Shown piece after piece: positions 21,501 to 32,136 of a stretch of 64,000 nt of DNA. The stretch is from positions 8,289,001-8,353,000 of the forward strand of contig CM027378.1 of assembly GCA_015680905.1 (NCBI GenBank). The letters are read 5' to 3'. The stretch is from Coptis chinensis (taxonomy: Eukaryota > Streptophyta > Magnoliopsida > Ranunculales > Ranunculaceae). The translations under genes were made by a program, and so were the position numbers. The first letter of the stretch is position 1. Each line of letters opens with the position of its first letter. Below the pieces are notes generated by a model. It made no database searches, was not told where the DNA came from, and worked only from the letters and a program-made list of their open reading frames with translations.

Positions 21501-22213
21501 ATCTCTCACATGAATGAAAATTTTGCTTCTTCTATCATAAACATCGGATTTCTGTTATTTTACAAATGAAAATATACCGCATCAGGTCAAGTAGCATGGG
21601 AGGCATTGAACTTGCCTTAGTGAAAGACGATCGGATTTAATTGGACAATCAGTAAACTTCAATTAATGTCCTTGAACTGTCAACCGTTTGTATAAACCTA
21701 GACAATCATCTTCACACAGTACCTTCTCGAATACGTACTGTTGGTTCTCACGTTTGTGTTCATTTTGGCCTTGAACACTTCTTGGTTTCAAATAGTTCTT
21801 TTGAGACATTTGCCTTAAAATTATCATAGAAGCGGCCCCACTTCACACTCACATAGGCGATTTCTATAAAGAGTATCATGTAATACTCCACTTGGATAAC
21901 ATAACTTTCCAAGATATAGTAAATCATTAAAAGCTTGACTTATCCTAGGTCTCGCGGCAGATATACACTGTCTTATATAGGAATGGGTTAGAGTATAATA
22001 TTACTCTCCAGTGCTAACTGAGTCACAAACATAATTCAGTTGGCCCATTGAACCTAGATCTTGGGATCTCAAGTCAACTAGGTTGTTTTTTCCATTATAA
22101 TGACTCTTGGTTTATTATCTCAAAGGCTTTAAGCCCATTCCCCTTGATAATCTTTCCACTTGCTCTCTTGTTAAACTTTTTGTAAGAGGATCCGCAATGT
22201 TATTTTTTTGACC

Positions 22214-25200
22214 TTACATAGTCGATTGAGATAACTCCATTTGAGAGCAATTGTCTAACGGTGTTATGTCTACGACATATGTGTCGAGACTTCCCGTTAT
22301 ACATGCTACTCTGTGCTCTACCAATAGCAGATTGGCTATCGCGGTATATACACTGGCAATGTGTTTAGCCCAGTTTGGAATATCCTCTAAGAAATTTCGA
22401 AGCCAATCTGCTTCTTCTCCAGCCTTGTCCAATGCAATGAACTATGATTCCATAGTGGACCTCGTTATGCACGTTTGTTTTGAAGATTTCCAAGAAACAG
22501 CTGCATTTCCAAGTGTAAAGACATATCCACTTGTGGACTTTGAGTCTTTAGTGTCAGATATTCAATTAGCATCGCAGTACCCTTCTGGAACGGTTGGATA
22601 TCTTATATAATTCTGAGTATACTTTAAGTATCCCAAAACTCGCAGTATGGCAGTCCAATGATCTCTACCAGAATTACTTGTATATCGACTTAGCTTGCTC
22701 ACAGAGTATGCTATGTTAGGCCTTGTACAATTCATGACATACATTAAACTACCAAGTATACGAGAGTACTCTAGTTGAGATATGCTATCTCTAGTATTTT
22801 TGGCTAAATGAAGATTTACGTCAACTGGTGACCATTTTGGTGTGATGTTATATTTCTTGAACTTTTCAAGAATCGTCTCAATGTAATAAGATTGTGATAG
22901 AACAAGTCCATCCTCTGTCCTATAAATCTTAATTCCTAAGATAACATCAGCGACACCTAAATCTTTCATGTCAAACTTACTAGACAATATTGTTTGGTAG
23001 ATTTTATGACACCCATATTACTACCCAAAATTAGCATACCGTCTACATAGAGACAAACAATGACACATCCCTTTTGAGTGCTTTTGACATAGACACACTT
23101 GTCACACTCATTTATTTTGAAAACGTTTAACAACATTACATTGTCAAATTTCTTGTGCCATTGCTTAGGTGCTTGCTTTAATCCATATAAGGATTTAACA
23201 AGCTTGCAAACTTTCCTTTCTTGTCCAGGAGCAATAAACCCTTCGGGTTGTTCCATATATATTTCTTCATCTAACTCACCATTCAAGAATGTCGCCTTTA
23301 CATCTATTTGATGTATCTCAAATCCATGTATTGATGCTATTGATATTAGCATCCTTCTGGAAGTTATTCTTGTAACTGGAGAATAAGTGTCAAAATAATC
23401 CAATCTTTCCTTTTGTCTAAAGCCTTTGACCACAAGTCTAGGTTTATACTTGTCGATTGATCCATCAGTCTTAAATTTCTTTGTGAATATCCACTTATAT
23501 CCCAAAGTCTTGGAACCTGGTGGTAAATCTACCAATTCCCATATATGATTTTGCATTATGGATTCAATCTCGCTATTTATTGCTTTTTCCCAATAAGTAG
23601 TTCTAGAGATGACATTGCCTCCTTGAACGTTAGAGGATTATTTTCCAACAAGTATGTTAGAAAATCAGGTCCAAAAGACGTTGACGTCCTTGACCTTTTG
23701 CTACGGTCTAGGTTCCTCCTCAATTTCGCTTTGTGTAGGATGGTTACTAGTTGTAGCATCTAAAGTTCTCTTTGTTGAACTTGGCTCTATACATATGTTA
23801 TATGGAAACATATTTCAAAGAATGAAGCATTCTTTGACTCAATAATCGTATTAACATGTATATCTTGAATCTCTAATTTATGAATCAGAAAACGATATGC
23901 ACTACTATTGTTTGCATATCCAATTAATACACAATCAATAGTTTTGGGTCTTATCTTCACTTTCTTAGGTTTAGGGACTTCCACTTTAGCAAGACACCCC
24001 CACACTTTTAAGAATTCGTAGGAAGTCTGATGACCTTTCCACAATTAGGTATGGTGTTTTAAAGCGTCTTCTTGTTAGGAATCTTGTTGAGAATGTAATT
24101 GGCAGAAAGCAAAGCTTCCCCCCCCACACACACACACACAAATTCTGGGGTAAACCAAAACTTAACAACATAGCATTCATCATCACTTTTAGAGTTCAGT
24201 TTTTTCGTTCTGCAATACCGTTTGATTGAGGTGAATAAGGAGTTGTAGTTTGATGAATGATTCCATGTTCAGAACAGAAACCTTCAAAAGGTGATTCATA
24301 TTCACCTCCTCTATCACTCCTTATAGCCTTAATCTTTTTGCTTAGTTGATTTTCAACTTCATTTTTATAGTGTTCGAACACTTCAATTGCCTCGTCTTTA
24401 CTTCTCAACAAGTAAACATAACTATATTTAGTGTTATCGTCAATAAAAGTAATGAAATACTTTTTACCACCTCTAGTTTGCACGTACTTAAGATCACATA
24501 TATCTGTGTGTATTAAGTCTAGAGGTTCAATACTTCTTTTAATGGAATGAAAGGATGATCTGGTCAACTTTGATTCTACACAAGTTTCACATTTATGGTG
24601 TGGGTCTATTTTTATATTTGGTATATAGTCCAAATTAATTAATTTATGCAAAGTATTATAATTAACATGTCCTAATCTACCATGTCATACATGTGAAGAC
24701 TCAATCAAGTAAACAGAAGATTCAACTTTATTGGCGCTCTTTGGCGCAATAGTAAAACAAGATATCCTAAATAGCCCATCCTGAAGATAGCCCTTTCCCA
24801 CGAATACATCATTCTTAGTTAGTACAAATTTATCAGAAACAAAGACTAATTTAAAGTCATTCTTGCTCAGTAGCGACCCAGAAACCAAGTTCTTGCGAAT
24901 GTCAGGCACATAGAGCACCTCATTCAGAGTTAGTTCCTTCTCAGAAGTCAACCTCATCACCACTTTTCCTTTGCCTTCAACCTTGGATGTGGAAGAGTTT
25001 CCCATAAAGAGTTGTTATTCCTTTTCCATAGCATGATAAGTGGTGAACATCAACTTGTTGGAGCATATGTGGCGAGTAGCACCAGTATCCACCCACCATT
25101 CCCTTTCATTTCCAATCATGAGACATTCAGAAACCACAGCAGATAGGTTAATGTCATTAACATTATCAGAAAGTGTGTCCATTGTCACATTTGCTTCAGT

Positions 25201-26043
25201 CTTTTGCTTCTTGTACTTCTTTGGCTTGCGACATTCACTTGCCTTATGTCCAGCCTTCCCACAGTTGTAGCACTTGCCCTTGAACTTAGTATGCGTACTA
25301 CTTTCTTCGCCTTGAGCTTTGTCTTGGCGCTTCCTCTTTCCCTTAGCACTTGATCCTTCAACAACATTAGCCTTTGCCACCATGGGATCCTTGCCCTTCT
25401 TCTCAGATAGGCGGTTATCTTCCTCTATCCTTAGACGGACAATCAGTTATTCAAGATTTATATCTTTGCGTTTATGCTTAAGATAGTTCTTAAAATCCTT
25501 CCAAGATGGTGGTAATTTCTCAATCATAGTAGCCACTTGGAAAGATTCTCCTAGGGTCATTCCTTCAGCAATGACATCATGGAGGATTACTTGAAGTTCT
25601 TGGACTTGGCTTATGACGGTCTTACTATCCGTCATTTTGAAATCAAGAAATCTGCCAACTATGAATTTCTTGATGCCAGCATCTTCGCTCTTGTATTTCT
25701 TGTCCAACGAATCCCAAAGTTCCTTAGCAGTCTTGAACACACTATACACATTGTATAATGAGTCAGCCAACCCACTAAGGACATAATTTCTACACAAGAA
25801 ATCAGCATGAAACCTAGCATCATTGGCCAAAACCTTCTCCTTGTCGGTTTCATCAGGACTTACATCAGGAGCCTTATCCCACAGAAACCTTGCTAAGTTA
25901 AGAGTGGTCAGATAGAAGAACATCTTTTGTTACCAGCGCTTGAAATTAGTTCCATTGAACTTTTCAAGCTTCTCCCCATGAGGAACAGAATGGGGGATAA
26001 CATTAGGAACAGTAACAACAGGAGTAACTGGTGGTGTTGCCAT
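22214..26043 (-). pseudogene. copia gag-pol, multiply disrupted
   Basis: - strand start codon at 26043-26041 (MATPPVTPVVTV). Gag follows with EKFNGTNFKRW and a stop replacing the next codon, then the open frame 25923-25447. The CX2CX4HX4C knuckle CYNCGKAGHKASEC is at about 25270. Protease WWVDTGATRHICS is near 25100. The integrase core (24651-24196) has [30 protein letters not shown] and [12 protein letters not shown]. Reverse transcriptase (23556-22966) has WELVDLPPGSKTLGYKWI, DYFDTYSPV, QIDVKATFLNGEL, SLYGLKQAPKQWH and YVDG in place of YVDD. The RNase H region (22987-22214) has YCDAN. Several frameshifts and stops plus the lost RT aspartate make it inactive. Confidence 0.9.
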
Positions 26044-26153
26044 ATTCTGAAATACAGCTTCACTTTGTTATTCCCTTAAACCAAAAAAGAAATGAAAACA
26101 GAAACAAATTCTGTTCGGTAAAGAAGAAGAAGAAAATAGAATCTGTCTTAAGT

Positions 26154-26848
26154 TATTAGGAATATACAACTTAATTGTACTTACTCTTTACCAATTACCA
26201 AACTATACAAACCTTTTGTCTTATACGTGTCTTGTACTTCTTAGTTAAATCCGAGCCTAGTGTAAATACATTATGTCCTTAAGACATATTTCCCCCCTCA
26301 TGGTGCTTGAAGGTTGATGGGAAACTGTCTCCCAAGATAGAACATATTTCCTTCTATAGAAAGCTAGCACTTAAATTATATAGAATCAACGAACACAATA
26401 TAATATTTGACTAAGAACAGGGGGAGAAGAGAAAGATCAGAACTCTGTGTGATCTGGTGTGTCTTTCTCTCCAAATTCATCCACTATTTATAGGTGAATG
26501 GTGCCTCTTCGAAACAACACAGTGACTCTTCGAAAAAAGTAAGCAACTCTTTGAAAAGTCACATGTTTCGAAAAGACACACCATTTCGGCATAAAGCACT
26601 GTTTCGAACCAGTGCCTATTTCGAAAGGTCACACCTTTTCGGCATGATGCACTGTTTCGAACCAGTGCACATTTCTAAAGGTCGCACATTTTCAGCATAA
26701 TGCACTATTTCAAACAAGTGCATCATTTTGAAAAGGTTTTTCTCACTTTACGTACTATTTTAAGATAAACTCATTTCATCTCAAGTGGGGTAACTTGGGA
26801 GACAAATTACTCATTTAAATCTCAATAGACTTCATTTTTCTAAGTACA
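26154..26848 (-). repeat. 5' LTR of the copia element with 53-bp U3 repeats
   Basis: About 695 bp. On the - strand a TATAAATAG box lies near 26484-26492. Upstream of it on that strand (U3) three units start at 26596, 26649 and 26702, exactly 53 bp apart. Each begins with a near-palindrome of the GCACTGTTTCGAACCAGTGC type, with a fourth, more degenerate unit before them. Repeats upstream of the TATA box are typical of LTR enhancers. Confidence 0.85.
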
Positions 26849-27343
26849 GTTATTGCTCAAGGAAAAGGAGACACTCTTTTTATACTGCCCCAACCTATCA
26901 AGATTCACAATTTCTAAACCAAACAACCAAAGAATCACCTGTGATGCCTGCTAAATGGACGATTTTCGACATCGAAATTTCTAACTTTCATTTTTTTTTT
27001 ACTTCGAGAGATCTAATCTTCTTCTCCAACATATACTTTTAAGAGGAAACGTGACATTGATGATAAAATTTGGGAAGCCCACAATCCCCCCCCTCCACAC
27101 TTTTTTTTTGCGAGTATTTTCGCCTGATCGAGAAAATGGGGTTTCTATTTCACGATGAATGAAAGAAAAAGGTGTTGCAAAAAAATATAAAATGACATTT
27201 TCACCCCGTTTTTATTTGTGGCCCATTTTCTTTTATTTGTTTGGTTTTCTAAAAATAGATCTGGCCATTAGATTTTGTTTGGTCTGAAGGTTGGCTGGGT
27301 ATATCAAGATAGTATGTTAGAATAATATGTCGACTTAGCCGCC

Positions 27344-27344
<1 letters not shown>
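26849..27344. other. Right part of the MULE-like element
   Basis: About 500 bp between the copia LTR and the right inverted end. No ORF with recognisable homology. A C-rich run (CCCCCCCTCC) near 27087 and T-rich tracts are present. The last 110 bp form the right inverted repeat. Confidence 0.6.

Positions 27345-27421
<77 letters not shown>
27345..27421. repeat. (TA)n microsatellite
   Basis: About 75 bp of TA repeats immediately beyond the right end of the MULE-like element. It could include that element's target duplication. Confidence 0.95.
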
Positions 27422-27426
<5 letters not shown>

Positions 27427-27495
27427 AAAAATTCATACCTCCAAAATGAAATCCAATAAATGCAAAAGTAATTCAAAAATTGTGAAAAATAATAA

Positions 27496-30152
27496 GAGTG
27501 TGTTTGTTCCGAAGGAAACACTATGGAAATGAAAGGAAAATAGGTGTGGTCCACCTTTCCATAGTTTTTTTTGGCTGTTTGTTTGCCCCATGGAAAGGAA
27601 TAAGTCATTCCGTATGGAAACAAAACTAGGGAAACGGAAATGGTTTTGCGTCCATTCCCTGGCGAACCACTTCAACAAAAAAAGAGGCGAACCATACCCT
27701 TCTTATTCTCTTCTCTTCTCATCTCTGACACCACTCACTCAAACGTCATGCTCTACCTCAGGTACTTTCTTCCTCTCCTATCTTTCTCTTTGTGGGATAA
27801 ACATATTTTTTAAATATATAATTTTTTTTCTTATTATTAGTAATTAATTAACTTTATAGAACCAATCATTTTGATATCACAGACAATTTCATGTTATTTA
27901 ATATTATATATGTTGTTCTTAATATTTATTTGTTAATTAATTGTATTAATATTAACTCCTTGGTAATATTATATGTTTATCTGTTAATTAATTGTAACTC
28001 TGTTGATCAATAACGACTGTCTTAGGAATATGGATGACTACAAAATAGCTGCAGTCTTTTGTGTAATTGCTGCATATTTTGTAATGTCACATATGCTTGA
28101 GAACATGCCTATTGAATGGGCGCCACGTTGAAATCGGGACTACGAGAGACATCTAGCTTTAGAGAGGCTGCGGTTAAATCATTCAAAGATTTGAGATCTT
28201 TTTCTCATAGTGGTTTTGGTTGGAATTCAGATATAATGATGATATAGAAAGTGATGCTTCAGTATGGGCAGATGCAATTAAGGTAAGAATGTTTGTGCGA
28301 ACAAGTTTTGTTAGTTATTGTAGTATAGTGAGTACTTTAATTATTTGATTATTTGATAACATAGTTATTAGTGCCCAAGCTAAGATTTTATGTTCCTTTA
28401 ATTTTGTGACAAATAATATAGTGTGTAAGCAGTTTTTGTTGGTTTAATCTCTGGTGTTGGTTCAAAAGATTCTTGAAAAATCGTACTTGAGAATTTGGTT
28501 TCGGGGCTTGAATAAGATTTTTAGATCTGCGAGTCTGCTTTCCAATATAATTGGATTCATCTTGTTTTGATATTTGCACAGTAAGTTATGACTGTTTTAG
28601 TACATAACGGTCAGCCTGGATTTTTCTGACAAAGTTCTGTGTTTGGTGGCGTTCTGTGCATTTTCTATTGGGAACCTCCTTTCATGGCCTGAAAGCTAGT
28701 TGTAGACAATTTAGTGTAGTTTTATACCCAATTTACCCTGTACTAATCTAAGTTATACAAATAAAGTTATGACAATTTTAGTGCAGATTGGTTCAATATT
28801 TTTTTATTGAAATCCAACAAATATTTTTTTATGTCGCAGGAAAACCCGAAAAGGAAGACCTATAAAGGTAAGCAAATACCTAGGTTGTTGGAGTGGGTTG
28901 AAGTGCTCGGAGACAATATTGCTTGTGGTAACATACAAAAAACTGGTCTTACGGTGGATGAGGACGCTACAATGGCAAGTGAGATGGACATGTCATCACA
29001 GGTTCAGTATTCAAATACTTTGCTTAGGGAAGGCATGCATATCCATGTGGATAGTTTCCCACCAACTAGGCAACTAGTAACGAGGGTGGAGGCTCCCACA
29101 CTGCTACTTCCCAACCATCATGTCAGTCTGCCAGTCCAAGCAAATTGCCTCAGAAGAAGCGCAAAAGCATGGAAGGTGGAGGCAATGATGTTATAGAAGG
29201 CATGAGGCTTGTTATGCAGAATGTGGCAGATTCTTTGCGTGTGAGGAGTGAAATTGAGCGTGAGGGGACTGAAATTGAGCGTGAGAGGATTGTAGTTGAG
29301 ACTAGTAAGAACAATGTTCTAGCCCTCACTTGGGACCAAATTTGTTTAGCCATTGATGAAATTGATGTGTTGGATAAGGAACAAAAGATTGCAGCTATGG
29401 AGTTATTTTCACAAGATGGTGCTGAAAACCTAAAAATGTTTTTTCTCGAGATGAGTACCAACAAGCGTGCTAGTTGGTTATTGAAGAAGCTTGGCGATAA
29501 TTGAGTGGATTGGTTCTCAAGTCTTCTGTGGTTGTTTTAGATACACTTTGGAAATGCTTTCATGTGTTATTTTTCTTTTTATGATGGAGTGTTAAAGTCT
29601 TTTGTAATATTTCAGATCCATTAACTATTTTGGATGTTTTCAAGATTATTGTAGTATTTTATTATTGTTTTAGTGAATGCAACAATAGTTTATGTGGTTT
29701 AGGGAGTTCTCTATTATTATTGTTATACAATATTATATATGAGTTTGCAGGTGTCATACAAGTGTTTATACTCCTAAAACAGGATAGTTTTTGTCTTTTT
29801 TTTTTGGTTATATATGCTAAATTCATTTTAATTTACAAGTTTCTTGTATATATCTGCAAAATGAAAAAGGTCATGCCATTGTTTTTTATTTATTTTTCCA
29901 AGAGCAATGAGTTTTGGAGAAAAATGATAAGTAATATGGATGAATTATTCATGTTTCCAGCTTTCTTTTCCTTTCCATAGCTTTTGCATAACAAACAGGA
30001 TTATTCATTTCCTCAGTTTTACTTTCCTTTCCACAGTTTACCAAATAGACACATATTTGAAACTCTTTCCATTCCATTCCTTTCCACAGTGGACCACTTT
30101 CTTTAGTTCCTTTCATTTCCATTAGTAAAATTTTAACAAATTAAACACACCC
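27496..30152 (+). mobile_element. Harbinger-like (PIF) element, transposase lost
   Basis: The left end GAGTGTGTTTG and the inverted right end GGGTGTGTTTA are flanked by TAA on both sides (27493-27495 and 30153-30155). The 3-bp TAA/TTA duplication and GGGTGTGTTTG end are hallmarks of PIF/Harbinger elements. Sub-terminal inverted similarity includes GGAAATGAAAGGAA and GTGGTCCAC. Of the two usual Harbinger proteins, the MYB/SANT-like one is recognisable (28202-29504). No DDE transposase domain is seen, so this copy is non-autonomous. Confidence 0.75.
28202..29504 (+). pseudogene. Harbinger MYB/SANT-like protein, broken
   Basis: Exon-like block 28202-28282 encodes SHSGFGWNSD, then after a +1 shift DDIESDASVWADAIK ending at a GTAAGA donor. 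This is the conserved W...W end of the Myb_DNA-bind_3-type domain. The next block starts at 28840 after a GCAG acceptor and reads ENPKRKTYKGKQIPRLLEWV. After a frameshift near 29140 it continues as MPQKKRKSMEGGG... to a stop at 29504. The C-terminus has the usual helix pattern WDQICLAIDEIDVL...KMFF...WLLKKL. Normally this protein helps the transposase bind the ends. The frameshifts indicate a pseudogene. Confidence 0.7.
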
Positions 30153-30155
30153 TAA

Positions 30156-30394
30156 TAATACTTTCTTGGAAGATGCGATATGTGTGGTAGTCCTCATCTC
30201 ATATATTTTGAAAATTGTTATGAGATATGTCCACATTTTTTATTGGCGAAAACAAAAAATGGTTTATTTTGAAATAAACCAGCCTATTTTTTTTTTTTAT
30301 ACTTTGCTCCTTTTTTTCTATTCGCTCCCTGCTCATGAGACTAACTAGCGGTTTTTGTTCACCTAATCTCTCACCAAACCACATTAAACACACT
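30156..30394. other. Short non-coding stretch before the Tat LTR
   Basis: About 240 bp between the Harbinger right end and the inferred start of the Tat-like LTR. T-rich (tracts near 30285-30320). No gene or clear repeat is seen. Confidence 0.5.
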
Positions 30395-30737
30395 TGTGAG
30401 GGAGTAATATTCATATGAATATCACACACGTGTCCAGCATATACAAAACTACCAACTAACCTAGTATCCTCGTCTTTAGAGCTCGCTTCATAGTGACTCC
30501 ACTCAGGCAAATAACTTATTCAACTCACACCCAGAGCGGTATCACCACCAACCGATCTCACGTACTCGACCGATGAGCTCACTTCAAAGTGACTCAAGTC
30601 GAGTAGACGTCTCACCCCGAAGCGACCTCCATAGCACTCTCTCCTCTCGCTCCATAACGACTAGTAACGTATGTTTTTACTACAACCATCAAGACCGAAG
30701 CTTCAAGCCAGGCCCGCAGCTCATTGATTTTTCATAA
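30395..30737 (+). repeat. Left part of the Tat-like 5' LTR
   Basis: LTR start inferred from TGTGAGGGAG and from the continuity of the C-rich CGACC/GAGCTC style sequence across the CACTA insertion. The last three bases (TAA, 30735-30737) are the target duplication. The start is not proven because the second LTR is outside the window. Confidence 0.5.
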
Positions 30738-31090
30738 CACTACACCATAACAGGCTATTTACAACGGCAAAAACGCGTTGCTATAATTTTCACAACGCTT
30801 TTTAAGCGTTGCAAATATGGCGTGGGTAAAGTGTTGGAAATTTTTGCAACAGTTAATAAGCATTGCAAACAGAAATTTTCAACGGTTATTAACCGTTGCA
30901 ATAATGATTTGTAACGCTTTTTATAACTATTTTGTACACAAATTTAAAACATTTGCAACGGTTTTTAAATTTCACAAACGCTTTTTAAGTGTTGGTAATT
31001 TGTAACGGTTCTTAACCGTTGCAAAATTGTTAGTTAATTTAAAAAAAATTAATTTAAAAATCGTTTGTAATGGTTATGAATCGTTGCTGA
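30738..31090. repeat. Left sub-terminal repeat region of the CACTA element
   Basis: After the CACTA end, eight or more short units of the type AACGCTTTTTAAGCGTTGC, AACGGTTATTAACCGTTGC or AACGGTTCTTAACCGTTGC occur in 300 bp. Each is itself a near-palindrome around TTAA. In En/Spm elements such repeats bind the TNPA-type protein. Matching units lie at the right end. Confidence 0.8.
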
Positions 31091-32136
31091 TGGGTTGCTG
31101 ATAAAAAAAAAATCTCATATTTTGTAGCAACTAGCTAAACCTACAAAAAGATGCCCCCTCTTGCACCATATACATAAATCATAAATTCTTATTTAAGCTA
31201 AATTTATCCTGTACACAATACATTTTCATACTATTTTACAAAGAAACCATAATATACATGGGAAAAAAACTGATAAAGTACAAAACTAATCCAACCATAT
31301 ACATTCACAACTTTGAGCGATTTTGTAAACCTCACAAACTTATTGTTGGACTATCACCATAAAAAAAGTTTTCATACTATGATCCTAAACAAGAGATAAC
31401 AGCTTGCGTTGTTGAAAACCCTATGCCCATGTACTTCCACAAATGCTCCAAAAGAGATCCTAGCATTAAGATAAAATAGTCGACCAATAAAAGATCATGA
31501 AGCAGACAATAAGGGGATCAAGACCAATTCAAAAGCTAAATACTGATAATCTAAAGTATAGTGGATTGAGCTTAACAGTAAAGGACTATGGATTCTCACC
31601 TCTGCATCAAAACCCAAATGGAGATTCATGAAAGATTCACATTATCAAGCACGAACTTATCTCTCAGCAGCAATGTCTGGAACTGGTTAATACCCTACAA
31701 TTATAGATGATAGGGCTACAATATTTTGCTTCTTACTAGTGGATACGCCAAGATTAGAATTTCGGACTACAAACCCAAGCTTATAGTGTCAAAACTTGAT
31801 CCTGGCGTGGCCAAAAGTGATTGCGCTTTAGAATCATCTAATCAGGCGACCAGAGCTAGAAAGGGTGAAATGCACGCTGTATTTGCAAGCAGCACAATTT
31901 ACAATGTGATAAGAAACCTAAAGGAAGGGGTAATGGTTTAGGTATCTATTACATGTGGCAATATGCCAGGCATTATCGAAAGTAAGCATTGGAAATCAAA
32001 TCAGGTATCGAAAATATAAAACAAGGGAACCAGACGCCATCTACCAAAAGCATGATTGAAACTGAGCCAAACATAGGCCTATATCCTAGAATAAGATACT
32101 AGGTTTTCAGTGATCAAACAGTAGAAAAATCATTAC
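31091..32136. other. CACTA interior without a recognised gene
   Basis: A 216-nt + strand open frame at 31726-31941 and an opposite-strand stretch near 31610-31690 ending at a GTGAGA donor-like site look gene-like but match nothing I know. The last exon of VTC2 (following the 32137 donor) was looked for here and not found. Confidence 0.5.

Larger units (their letters stand above)
20807..26848 (-). mobile_element. Dead Ty1/copia LTR retrotransposon
   Basis: Complete but degenerate copia element read on the - strand. LTRs at 20807-21500 and 26154-26848 begin TGTTAGGAATATAC (TATTAGG in the right copy). The flanks GTTGT (20802-20806) and GTTAT (26849-26853) are a likely one-mismatch target duplication. 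Domain order on the - strand is gag, zinc knuckle, protease, integrase, reverse transcriptase, RNase H, as in Pseudoviridae-type elements. The ORF is broken many times, and the reverse transcriptase box reads YVDG. It inserted into the MULE-like element at 19319-27344. Confidence 0.9.
19319..27344. mobile_element. Pack-MULE-like element with long inverted ends
   Basis: The left end GGGCCGGCTATGTCGACATA and the inverted right end GGGCGGCTAAGTCGACATAT match for about 45 bp (including TTCTAACATACTATCTTGA). Homology resumes further in (TTTAGAAAACCAA, then AAATG-CATTT), giving imperfect ends over 100 bp long. Both ends abut TA repeats, which hide the target duplication. Without the nested copia element it would be about 2 kb. 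It carries coding-like fragments (19500-20744) but no transposase. Long GGG-starting ends plus foreign fragments suit a Pack-MULE; family assignment is inference. Confidence 0.65.

Noticed and set aside
26494..26700. 68-aa open frame in the copia LTR
   Set aside because: Produced by the 53-bp repeats; not a protein.
27249..27623. 124-aa open frame with a long isoleucine/tyrosine run
   Set aside because: Translation of the TA microsatellite.
31726..31941. 71-aa + strand open frame as a fifth captured gene
   Set aside because: Composition is gene-like but no family was recognised and no splice sites support it.
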